From assembly GCA_963931865.1 (NCBI GenBank), contig OZ007508.1, positions 19,360,762 through 19,424,761 of the forward strand: a stretch of DNA of 64,000 bases. Direction: 5' to 3'. A program made the translations under genes and the position numbers. The stretch is from Axinella damicornis (lineage: Eukaryota; Porifera; Demospongiae; Axinellida; Axinellidae). Positions 1-10,712 of this stretch are shown here, one piece after another. The notes under the pieces are model-generated. The model saw only the letters and a list, made by a program, of their open reading frames with translations, did not search any database and was not told the origin of the DNA. How positions within the stretch are numbered: the stretch's first letter is position 1; each line of letters starts with the position of its first letter.

Positions 1-559
1 AGTGGGAGTGGTCAGCTGATAGACTAGATCTTCACAGAAACACCACTGATAAGTACAGGGGTCAGCACGTGACGACCAGAGGAGGTCCAACACAGAGTGA
101 TGTCATCGCAATAACTTTACGTGCTGGTATACCAGCCTTCAATCATGTGATGCCTTCACCAATTTAGTTACAAGGTATGTTTGAGGCTATGGAAGCTCCG
201 TGAGGTGCAGCAGCTATTGAGGCCAAGCTGTGAGTTGTACCAATATCTGCGGTGGTCCTACCACCTTGCACTATTGATAGCCAGAGGATTCACTTGCGAT
301 CAGACGGCAGAGCTAGCTAGCTCCTGGTGTACTGACTGCACCTGCACTAGTAGATTGAGTGCCTTGGCGTAGCCGAATGCAATGGCTGAGTATATTTTAG
401 TATGTGTTCAAACATGCTAGGAACAATGATTAACCTCGTGATTTCGCTACGACATGACGTCATGTCCTGTCCCCTCTACAGCACTCACAAACTTGCATCC
501 TTCTTTTTCGACTGAGTTCCGGATAGCTACCATATACACTTTTACTTGAACAAACTCAC

Positions 560-3500
560 AATGGAGCAGAGAGGTGTGGCAGGGGATATCGACGGAGCAG
601 CAGGGGCGTCGTCCATCCCCACGGGTTCAGCAGTTGCACTTTCTTTCTTCCCTCCTCGCTTGTCATCCTTGCTGGAGCTCCTGGTCCGGGCTATGGGCTC
701 TTTCTCTTCTGACGCTTTCTTGATCTCCTCTTCCAGTTGCTTCTCACGCTTCCTGGGGAGAGGGAGGGAGGAAGGAGGAAGGAGCGGGTGGAGAGGGGGG
801 GAGATGGGGAGAGGAGGAGAGGAGGAGAGAGGGGGAGGTGCAGGAGGGGGAAGAGGGGGAAGAAAGAGGAGGGAGAAGAGGGGGAAGAAAGAGGAGGGAG
901 AAGAGGGGGAAGAAAGAGGAGGGAGGGGAGGGGGGATGGGAAGATGGGAGAGGTGGAGAGGGGAAGAGGGAGAGGATGGAGAGGGGACGGGGGAGAGGAA
1001 GGATAGGATGGAGAGGGGGAGATTGGGAGTGGAGGGAGAGGGTTGAGGGGGAGAGGAGGAATAGGGTGACAGGGGAATAGGAGGGAAAATGGGAGATGGG
1101 GAGAGGGGAGGGGAGAGGAGGGATAGGGTGGAGAGGGAGTGGAAGGGAAAGGTGGGAGAGGGAGGAGGAGTGAGGACGAAGGGAGAGGGAAGGAGGAAGA
1201 GGGGAGAGGGAAGGAGGAAGAGGGGAGAGGAGGGATTAGTTCATAGTTTGCATCATGAGCAGTGGAGGCAACCTGTGTACAGACTGTAGCTGACTGCTGT
1301 ATGGGTCATTCCATGTCAAGTCAACGCAAAAAAAATGGTGACCCCTTCCGATTTGGACGAAACTTGGTTTTTGAGTAGCATCTATAGAGACATTAAAGCA
1401 GAATAAGTTTTAGCTCCATACACATCATAGTTTCTGAGTTAGAAGCAAACAAAGTTGAAATTTTCAATCGATTTTCGGAAAACTTCTCATTGGTTAATCA
1501 GCCATAACTTTGACTACAATCATCTTTACCAGCTCAAAACACATCGTTTTGTACCTTATGAAATGCTTTATCATAAGATACCTTTAAAACCTATATCCCA
1601 TAAATTTGGGGTCAAAGGTTAATGTAAGCGTACTTTGACCTTTGACGTCTCAAAAACGGATGCTTTGAATCTCATCATTTTTTTTTAAAATGTTGATTGG
1701 GTCTTTCTCTTTATATGCTGTAAGTTTGGTTTTGGGACTGTCGTGGGTTTAGGAGATACATGACAGAACAGTGAAGAGATTTGCACCAAAATGTGCTACT
1801 ATATGGGTAATTCCAAATCAATTCAGCAAAAGTTTGCAAGTGACCCCCTCAGAATTGGACAAAACTTGGTTTGTAAGTACATGTACTACTTGTGGTTTTA
1901 TGAGGCCAGACAAAATGTTACTCTCGTATGTTGTATGGCTTCTGGATTATAGCCCATCAGATTCCGATTTTTGCTGGTATAGCAACTATTCAAATCCTCA
2001 TAACTTTCTCATACTTGATTGTTTTATAATACCGATTGCACCATCTTGAAGCATGAAGAATGGGCTTTCATATGGTATCTTGTATGGCTTCATCCGACAA
2101 AGTTTAGGAGACGCACATTCCTAAACTTTGACCTTTGACCTTACAAGAAAAGTGCCGCTTTAAATTTTCTGATAATTAGTGGTGATACACACTAGGCCTT
2201 CAACTAAAAGCTGTAAAAAAATTTTGCTGGGGCTCCATTGGGATTAGATTTTGTGTCAGTAAAACAAGGCGATCAACATGTATTATGTCCAGAAATGATT
2301 AGCTCTGAAAAAGTTGGGTTCTCCAAGTTCACTGAACTTAGACCATAGCACTGCATTTTGGCTGGAGCTTCTCAGTTTGTGTTTGCAAGATATCCATCAG
2401 AATGTTAAACTGATGATGCTTGGTGTGAAGCTACCTGAGCTAACAGCACATACTGATGTCCCTTTCTCAACATACCACCACTGCTTAGCACGTACTATTT
2501 GCAATCCACCACTACTTGGATGCTACTTGGGTACTTGCAAATCTTGTCCTGGCATCTCTGGGCTCACAGATGATCTAATCACGATTATGGATGACAACAT
2601 GATTGACAGTGTTGCTTACAAACAGTGGGTTTTGTTGATAGATGTACACTCGAAACTGTCACTAAACCGAATAATCATTCTGCGAGAAATTGCTACTCCT
2701 TCTCCCTCACTCTTTTATAGCCACACAACAAGCCTTGTTCTACCAGGATTGCAAGTCTGCTCTACAACCTGGGGAGCTGGCGGTCACTGCTGACTTCTCA
2801 GAGAACTACTCCTTCATCCTCCAAGATGTGGCGCAAGGATTCCATTGGAATAACTCCCAGGCCGCTATCCATCCTTTTGTTGCCTACTATATTGACTCGG
2901 GGGAGCTGTGTCATCTGAGCTACGTAGTTATTTCCGACTGTCTGCATCATGACACGGTTGCTGTCTAACCTTCATTGCTTATTTGCAAAGAAGGTTTCCT
3001 TCGCATCTTCGAAAATTTACTACTTTTCTGATGGGGCAGCATCCCAATACAAAATCGCAAGAATTTTGTGAACTTGTGCCATCACGAGGAAGATTTTGGA
3101 GTGTCTTCTCACACTTTTTGGTAGGGACACCACCTTAAGGTTACGGGATACTCGTGTGCGCGCCGTGTGAAATGTATTGGGAAATGCATACTTAAGCTCG
3201 CTAACCAAAAATCTCTGGTACGAACAGCGTGAGCAACTTGATTCTGGAGGTGGAGGTGCACTGTCGCAAGGTGCAGGGCATGACGGAAGCTTTTATCGAT
3301 ACGCTGTATAGCCGTGCAAAAACGAGCAGTTCAGTTCACCCAAAAGCCGTATTTACCGCTTTTCTCGAGCGAGACAGCAGATAAATTTGCCAGGGATTAT
3401 GCTGTCAAAAAAAGCTTCTGTCATGCCCTGCACCTTGTGACAGCGCACCTCCACCGCCAGAATCAAGTTGCTCTCGCTCTTCGTACTAGAGATTTTTGGT

Positions 3501-4322
3501 TAGTGAGCTTAAGTATGCATTTCCCAATACATTTTGTACGGCACGCGCACGAGTATTCCATAACCTTAACAATATCGTTAGTGTAAAATAGGTCCAAATT
3601 GAGTAACCAAGTCCTATATATGAAGTCATCCCAAAAAGAATCACATTATCGGATTGATCAGTAGCACATTTTGGTCTGCATGGCATCAAATTCTGTCATG
3701 TAACTCCTAAACCCACGGCAGTCCCAAAACCAAACTTACAGCATTTAAAGAGAAAGACCCAATCAACATTAAAAAAAAAAATGATGAGATTTAAAGCATC
3801 CGTTTTTGAGACGTCAAAGGTCAAAGTACGCTTACATTAACCTTTGACCCCAAATTTATGGGATATAGGTTTTAAAGGTATCTTATGAAAAAGCATTTCA
3901 TAAGGTACAAAACGATGTGTTTTGAGCTGGCAAAGATGATTGTAGTCAAAGTTATGGCTGATTAACCAATGAGAAGTTTTCCGAAAATCGATTGAAAATT
4001 TCAACTTTGTTTGCTTCTAACTCAGAAACTATGATGTGTATGGAGCTAAAACTTATTCTGCTTTAATGTCTCTATAGATGCTACTCAAAAACCAAGTTTC
4101 GTCCAAATCGGAAGGGGTCACCATTTTTTTTGCGTTGACTTGACATGGAATGACCCGTATGTCAATTACTCACTTTCTGAAAGCTTCGTTTTCATCGTTC
4201 AGCCTGTCAGCATCTTTAGCCTTGATGGATATTAGATTCTTCCTCTGTTAATAGCATGTGTGTGTGTGTGTGCGTACATGATTATGTGTGTGCATGAGCG
4301 CATATACAAGTGGGTGTGTGTG

Positions 4323-4360
<38 letters not shown>

Positions 4361-7300
4361 CATGTGTACCACAAGCGAGCTAAGCTGGAGCAAGGCTCTG
4401 GGACAGAGCTTACCAGACGATCATTCTCCTGTTCTGTCTCCCTAAGTTTCTTTTCATTGGAGTTGAACAAAATCTGCAAAGCCTGGTGCTCATCATGTAA
4501 CGCCTGGTTTGTCCTGGCACCACTCTCCAGCTGCTTCTGCAGGTCTTCAATCTTCTCTTCCGCCTTGCGGTGAGCATGCGTACTGTCTCGGATCCTAAGA
4601 CGGGATGATGTGAGAAAGGAGGGAGAGGGAGGGAGGGAGGAAGGAGGGAGGAGGGAGGGAGGGAGGGAGGAAGGGAGGGAGGGAGGGAGGGAGGGAGGGA
4701 GGGAGGGAGGGAGGGAGGGAGGGAGGGAGGGAGGGAGGGAGGGAGGGAGGGAGGGAGGGGGAAGCAGGAAGGGAGCAGAGGGGTCAAGCACTTTTCTCCA
4801 AGTCATCTTAATGGTACGAATTCTGTTCACCTACCTGGAGTCCTTCTTACTGCTCTCATCCTCTTTTTGTCGCAGCTGTGCAGTGAGGTCGGCCACCTTC
4901 TCAGCATACTCACTCTGTTTCTTGTGCATGTCCATCAGCTCTTCCGTCTTGTGCATCACCTTCTGCTGGAGATCGTCAACCTTCCTGTTGGCTTTTGCTA
5001 GCTGTGGTCCTCCTCCACCACTACCACCACTATGGTAGGGAGGGGGGAGGGAGAGGAGAGGAAGAGGGGAGATGGAGAGATGGAGAGAGGAGGAAGAGGG
5101 AGAGGAGGGGAGGAGGAGTAGGGGAAGAGAGGAGTAGGAGAGGGGACAAGAGAAAGCGACGAGGAAAGGAAGAGAGAACGAGGATAGGAGGAGGAGGGGA
5201 GAGGATAAGGGGAAGAGAGTGAGAGGAGTGGAGGGGGGAGGAGTGGAGGGGGGAGGGATGGAATGAGAAGAGGAAATGAGCATATAACACCAGGTGCAGC
5301 AAACAGGAATATTGAACCATCTCCTACCCTCCGCCATCTCTCCGAAGCTCTTCAACATCCTGTGCAAGTGAGAATACTATACATCAGGAAAGTGCTACCA
5401 AGTCGTATTGTTCACTAGGACATGACTGCACCGTGTACCCACCGTCTCTAGCTCATTGTTTTTGTACTGCAGTCGTGTTATTTCCCGGTGCAGCGACTCA
5501 ACCTGCTCCTGCAGCTTGCCGTCTGGCGGTGACAGATTGTGAAGGTGTGTTGTATGCAAAGGACATGCGGTGGGAGCCATGTTAGTGTATGCAGGAGAGA
5601 GAGAGATGCACAGTACCTCCAACTGCAACTGAAATCAATAGCAATGATGTCATAAAATTATGCATACCTTAACCCTTTAACTACCGAATTCTTCCCACCA
5701 AGACAGCACATTTTCATGCATTCAGCGCACACCACCTTCGTAGGTATTCCTCTCCCACAGCATTCGCTCCTCAGCGGCCAGACCTGGTGGGGCTCGCACA
5801 TGGAGAGCCCCCTCTGCCAATACCGCATTCATGACCCCCCACAAGCCCAGCAATCGGAGGTCAAAGGTGGATGTCAGCCGGATTTTCGCCCAGGATTTCT
5901 CTAAACTTGGGCCAGATCTGACTGATGGCTCACCATACACCAAGCTGCTAGTCTCGTTCCCAGACTTCTGGGCATGAGACTATGAAGCTGCTTGCATTTT
6001 GCAATCACAATAGTAAATCTTAGCTGCTGGTACAACAGTCAATTACATGGTAGAATACACTGTAAATCGGGAAATTTCCGTTGTTACAATATTTTTGCGA
6101 ATGCCACTAAACGTGAAATTACTGCAAATTCATGGCTCTGAATCTGTTTCGCTGCTTTCAACAATGGACTTCCAGCCTGACTAAGACGGAAATACCTTCT
6201 CAAAGTATCACTCGAGAAGTTCAAGATGCGGGAGCAGCACATTGAGCACACGGTGCGAAGGAGCGGACCGGAATAGGCAAGTGCATTTGTCACCATGGTG
6301 GGCCTGCAGCAGCTTGAGTTTTCCCAAAGAAGCTGGATCGGCGATTTGTCTGCTTCTCGCAATCTGTGCAGGGATCAGCCTGAACTTAGCAGGTATGCTA
6401 ACTACTTAATAGCGAATGTTAACATACTTGAAAGACAGCTATGTAGTTGCGCACATTTCTGCAATCACAATAGAAAGTGCCATCTTCCTGCCAAGTGCTC
6501 ATGAATGTATGGAATACGGGAAGATTGTGATAGAGCGACCGCGTTTACGACACAATACCATGTGACTGAGTACTTCCGCATGGCAAAATAATACGGAGTT
6601 CAGCGGCAGCTGAACAGAAACTACGGTCTCACTTGTACTCCAGGTCGCGTAGCTGCTCGGCATAATCGGCATGGTAACTGTGCTACAGCCGCAGTTGGTA
6701 AGTTCCAAGCTGCTTGCATTTCTAAGATCACTGTAGAAATTACTTTCTTGCCATGCAGTCTTATGAGAGAAACGGAATATAACGGAGGGCGTTTCGGTTG
6801 TTTTACGGCTGGTGACGTCGAATGCAGCAGCCGCTCTGTTAGGTATTGCACTTGCTGCAGAAATACTGCACTCCAATTGGATTGCAGAATAAGCTCAGTT
6901 CCTAATCAAAATCATGTGAAAGTTATGTAACAGTAGCGGATCCAGAGGGGTTCCGAGGGTTCCATGGAACCCCCCTTTCAAGGAGAACCAAAAATGTATT
7001 TGCGTACACTCAAGGCAGAAAAGCAAGCTGCATGTTTGAAATGTAAGAGCAACTTACCTACTTTGACCGTTCGCGGGCTGAAGCCTGAAGGCAGACATAG
7101 TCTTGAGGTTTACGCTTGCTACACAATAGACCTTATTCGGCTAACGCGCGCGCCGACACTGGCGGCAAATTCCAATTACTTGCGTGGGCGTTCCGCACAG
7201 CTGCAACTGTTATAAACTAGCTTCTTGCTAACTGTACGTACGTTTGCAAGTAAAGATCATCAGTGAATACAGTACACTACTTTGTGTAGGTGACAGAAGA

Positions 7301-10221
7301 CTCGTTGCAAGAGGGAGAGCACATTCACGAGAGACAAGTTTCGACGTTTGTGAAGGAGCTCAGGGACAGCCGTAGGGCTGAAAGCACACTAAAGAGCGTA
7401 TTGCAAAGTCGGCGCTAGCTGAGCCACACTTTCGAGCGCATTTATCTACTGAAAAGGCACTAGCCTCACCGTAGCTGCCTTGCAGAGCACGTCCAGCAAC
7501 TAGCTGGCGAGCCACATCCCTCAAAGCACACCCACCTCGAGCTACGCCCATGGAGAATGGTACTACTACAGCCACTCTGATCAGCTAGTGCTTACACAGG
7601 ATGATGTCCATTGTGCTGCACTCCCAGAGCCACTGGAGAAACACCACAAGAGTGCCTTGGGATGGTGGTGCTGAGTGCTTGCTGTTGGAATCCTGTGGCA
7701 TTGTCATATAGACTTTGGCGTAAAATGTTGCCTTTGCGCATAAAGGGAAATTTTACGCCATTCATGCCTTTGTGCATAAAGGGAATATTTTACGCCATGG
7801 CTGTCGTTATGTACATAACGACAGCATTTTACGCCATGGGGTTTGGCGTAAAATCCCCTTGTGAAATGGCATGACCACTTATACAATGTTGCGTATACAT
7901 AAAGGGAGAATTTTACGCCAATGAACTAAACAAATGGGGTTACCCCTGATGGACCTAATTGACAGGGCTCACCCCATCCAGGTTCATGGTAACAACGGCG
8001 TAAAATTGTCCCTTTATGTGGCATAAGTTGCTTATACATAAAGGGAGAATTTTACGCCAGTGAACTAAACGAATGGGGTTGCCCTTGACGGCGCGGAGGG
8101 TTGAGTAACTCCCCTACATATTCTGCTGTTGGCACCTCCAATTTCTAGTTCCACATTCACCTGAAAGTGAGTGTTTCCCGCCAAGAAGCTTGTGTGGTGT
8201 GGAGGTCCCCACCTAGTCTACTATATGTATTCTCTGCTCTTATGGGGCTGACTTACTGAGTTGTCTGTCAGTGGCATTTCTAGGCTAGGGAAGTTAGCAG
8301 GGCCCCAAAATGCTGTCGTCGTGTACATAGTGACAACCTTGGTGTAAAATTCGCATAAAGGCATTGATGGCGTAACTCTTCATTCCCTTGTGCCAAAGTT
8401 TCTACATGACACCACCATGCACACATAGTGAGAACCTTTGGTTTGCTCAGGTGCTCACTTAATTTCCCTTTGTGGGTAACATGACCTGCGGATGGGTTAG
8501 CCCTATCAATTAAGTCCACCAGACGCTGTTGGACTAGCCCTCTCCACCTGTATAGTACCATGAACCTGGATGGGGCAAGCCCTGCAATTAGGTATGTCAG
8601 GGGTTACCCCACTCGTTTAGTTCATTGGCGTAAAATTTTCCCTTTATGTATACGCAACATTGTATAAGTGGTCACGCCATTTCACAAGGGGATTTTACGC
8701 CAAACCCCATGGCGTAAAATGCTGTCGTTATGTACATAATGACAGCCATGGCATAAAATTTTCCCTTTATGCACAAAGGCATGAATGGCGTAAAATTTTC
8801 CCTTTATGCACAAAGGAAACATTTTATGCCAAAGTCTATATGACAATGCCACAGGATTCCAACAGCAAGCACTCAGCACCACCATCCCAAGGCACTCTTG
8901 TGGTGTTTCTCCAGTGGCTCTGGGAGTGCAGCACAATGGACATCATCCTGTGTAAGCACTAGCTGATCAGAGTGGCTGTAGTAGTACCATTCTCCATGGG
9001 CGTGGCTCGAGGTGGGTGTGCTTTGAGGGGTGTGGCTCGCCAGCTAGTTGCTGGACGTGCTCTGCAAGGCAGCTACGGTGAGGCTAGTGCCTTTTCAGTA
9101 GATAAATGCGCTCGAAAGTGTGGCTCAGCTAGCGCCGACTTTGCAATACGCTCTTTAGTGTGCTTTCAGCCCTACGGCTGTCCCTGAGCTCCTTCACAAA
9201 CGTCGAAACTTGTCTCTCGTGAATGTGCTCTCCCTCTTGCAACGAGTCTTCTGTCACCTACACAAAGTAGTGTACTGTATTCACTGATGATCTTTACTTG
9301 CAAACGTACGTACAGTTAGCAAGAAGCTAGTTTATAACAGTTGCAGCTGTGCGGAACGCCCACGCAAGTAATTGGAATTTGCCGCCAGTGTCGGCGCGCG
9401 CGTTAGCCGAATAAGGTCTATTCAAATTTTACATCAATTAATAATAGCAATAACGCAGTGTTCACGTAGCTACGTGGTTGTAATCCGTCAACGATGAAAA
9501 GAAGGAAGCTAACAGCCCCACACATCGATACTTACTGGTTACTTAGTCAATCTTCTTTGCATCTGGGAACGTGTCCAGAATGCACAGAGATGCTATGAGA
9601 GCGCTTCCTGATCGCAAAAAGAACACGTAAAAATTTTTTTTCCGTGCTTCGCGTGGAATGATCACCACTTCACAGCTCTGCGCACCACCTTCGGCGGTGC
9701 GCTGTGTATGTGCCAACCAACCTGCTGAACCCCCTTTCAAAATTTCTAGATCCGCCACTGTGTAACGCAGACAACAGACCATCGCTTCGAAAATATCTGG
9801 CTTCGATCATGGCCCATCTTCTTCCGATCCAGAGTATACTACTTTGCCTAAGGTATATGGGAATTTCTTATGTGTACAGAGAGATGACTGAGACTATGTA
9901 TCTATGGGAGTGTTGCCATCCCCGTTTCTTGTAACGGAGGGGGTTTCCGGACACGGCATTCATGCCCGCTCACATTCACTCCGCTAGCAATTCCTCCGAA
10001 TTATGGTAAGTGCGCATGCATACCCTATACTTTCCAACGCTGTGCAGTTGCTAGCAAAAACTGCTCCTGGAGATCGCGAAAGCTGGGGCCGTGTCCGGAA
10101 ATCCCCTCCGTTACCTTACTACAGGCTTACACGAGGTTATGAGGTCGGTGAACCCGCCACTCTCCCGCTGATTGCGCAGCCTGAGCTGCCGCAAAATCTC
10201 CAGCTTCCACTCAGCCGACAT
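560..10221 (-). CDS. ATG16L1: ATG16L homologue, N-terminal part (partial, runs off left edge)
   Basis: Autophagy protein that with ATG5-ATG12 directs LC3 lipidation at the phagophore. Ten exons on the minus strand: 10133-10221, 6633-6677, 6294-6363, 5617-5628 (12-nt microexon), 5443-5514, 5328-5359, 4835-5029, 4414-4594, 4174-4244, 560-752; phases agree and give about 320 residues. Residues 1-30 start MSAEWKLEILRQLRLRNQRE, like the ATG5-binding helix of ATG16. The exons at 4835-5029 and 4414-4594 give a long coiled coil containing TEELMDMHKKQSEYAEKVAD and NQALHDEHQALQILFNSNEK, close to the human ATG16L1 coiled coil; 4174-4244 has AKDADRLNDENEAFRK. A Gly/Ser stretch lies at the 5328/4835 junction. 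The WD40 propeller expected next is not in the window. Introns hold a 2.85-kb foldback element, a 2.8-kb element and GA-rich tracts. Family call is strong; the exons at 6294-6363 and 5617-5628 are the least certain. Confidence 0.85.
760..1240 (+). repeat. Polypurine tract upstream of an ATG16L acceptor
   Basis: GGGGAGAGGAGG-type repeat for about 480 bases, starting about 8 bases from the 3' splice site of exon 560-752 (minus strand). Pyrimidine-rich in the transcript. Confidence 0.9.
2314..3116 (+). pseudogene. Decayed transposase-like gene of an unassigned metazoan family
   Basis: Reading frames contain CNPPLLGCYLGTCKSCPG, then DFSENYSFILQDVAQGFHWN, AAIHPFVAYY, VVISDCLHHDTVAV, YYFSDGAASQYK and NLCHHEEDFGV, in order. 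This block series recurs in anonymous cnidarian and arthropod transposon-like proteins (family memory, not a search). Frame changes near 2700-2790 and near 3050 (one base missing) plus the nested insertion at 3135 make it non-functional. Confidence 0.7.
3135..3569. mobile_element. Nested 435-bp MITE with TTAA-GGTTA ends (piggyBac-like)
   Basis: Inverted arms of about 155 bases (3135-3293 and 3411-3569) begin TTAAGGTTACGGGATACTCG and end with the near-complement; TTAA at both edges is the piggyBac target signature. It interrupts the transposase remnant of the host element. Confidence 0.7.
4257..4357 (+). repeat. (TG)n microsatellite in ATG16L intron
   Basis: Interrupted TG repeat filling most of the 169-base intron between exons 4414-4594 and 4174-4244. 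Confidence 0.92.
4620..4760 (+). repeat. (GGGA)n microsatellite upstream of an ATG16L acceptor
   Basis: Long GGGA repeat beginning about 25 bases from the 3' splice site of exon 4414-4594; (CCCT)n-like in the transcript. Confidence 0.95.
5036..5270 (+). repeat. Polypurine tract upstream of an ATG16L acceptor
   Basis: GGGGAGAGGA-type repeats beginning about 7 bases from the 3' splice site of exon 4835-5029. Confidence 0.9.
6931..9760. mobile_element. 2.8-kb element with CAGTAGCGGATCC / GATCCGCCACTG ends
   Basis: Terminal inverted repeat of about 13 bases plus the conserved CCCCCTTTCAA stretch near each end; flanked by a TGTAA direct repeat (6926-6930 and 9761-9765), a 5-base duplication as in the element at 15703-16300. 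It contains the long inverted repeat 7125-9422. No intact transposase. Sits in the first ATG16L intron. Confidence 0.72.
7125..9422. repeat. Long inverted repeat: two 867-bp arms, 564-bp spacer
   Basis: Arms 7125-7991 and 8556-9422 have equal length and very high identity. Arms and spacer are rich in the iterated motif GGCGTAAAAT followed by TTTCCCTTTATG, in both orientations, more than ten times. The mirrored open frame of 71 codons (7360-7575 minus, 8972-9187 plus) has no recognised domain and is probably fortuitous. Confidence 0.88.
9931..10116. mobile_element. About 185-bp MITE in ATG16L intron 1
   Basis: GTAACGGAGGGGGTTTCCGG at 9931 and its near-complement (TTTCC changed to AAATCC) ending at 10116 form 26-base inverted ends around about 130 bases. 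Confidence 0.7.
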
Positions 10222-10712
10222 CTTTCCGTGCGTTTGCTTGTCCTGAGTTCATTCCGGGCCTGGACACTGGCCGGACATAGCCTCGTTCCCAGGCTCTCCC
10301 ACGCGCGGACAAAAATGCCTGGGAACGAGGCTAGGCCGGACAGGCACTTCCGGTTATTATCACATGCACACGAGGTGTAGGATCATGTCAGGAGTCAGGG
10401 TAGTCAGTTAGTGAGTTACTACTTCTTGCATAACACTTCTGCTCTGCGCGCTTCAGGTCAAAGTGCCGGTACCGCCAGCGCTAGCGAGGCCGACGAAAGT
10501 GGACTGCAGTAAGTAAAACAATTGTGTTGTCCGTCCTTTAGCTATTTTGCACTTTGACCTGAAAAAACCTGGAGCCGCCGAAGGCGTAGCTAGCTATCTA
10601 GCTATAGTTATACGGCGTTATGCATCGATAGTTAAATACCGTACACCCTACATATTACCAACTCTTTTCTCATAAATTTTGCAGGGTAGTCTCAGTCGAC
10701 TAGCTACTTGCC
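10222..10712. promoter_or_regulatory. Shared divergent promoter region ATG16L / DCAF10
   Basis: About 490 bases separate the two start codons. The region holds one palindromic TAGCCTCGTTCCCAGGC element (10278-10334), the DCAF10 5'UTR exon and its intron. A perfect 15-base inverted repeat, TTCAGGTCAAAGTGC at 10452-10466 and its complement at 10549-10563, has one arm in the 5'UTR exon and one in the intron; each arm contains AGGTCA, a nuclear-receptor half-site. No TATA box seen. Confidence 0.5.

Larger units (their letters stand above)
1303..4156. mobile_element. 2.85-kb foldback DNA transposon with about 465-bp inverted arms
   Basis: Arms 1303-1768 and 3691-4156 are near-identical inverted repeats beginning GGGTCATTCCATGTCAAGTC, flanked by a GTAT direct repeat (1299-1302 and 4157-4160). 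A degenerate second copy of the terminus follows inside the left arm at about 1800-1890. The centre encodes a decayed transposase-like frame and carries a nested MITE. Inserted in an ATG16L intron. Confidence 0.88.

Noticed and set aside
546..1289. Long open frames rich in Gly, Arg and Glu on the plus strand
   Set aside because: They are translations of a GA-rich intronic repeat antisense to ATG16L; no domain or start context.
5722..5943. Minus-strand open frame with APPGLAAEERMLWERNTYEG as an extra ATG16L exon
   Set aside because: Its splice phase does not fit between 6294-6363 and 5617-5628 and it lies next to repeat-like sequence.
7360..7575. 71-codon frame duplicated in mirror at 8972-9187
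   Set aside because: Conserved only because both lie in the inverted-repeat arms; no homology or codon signal.
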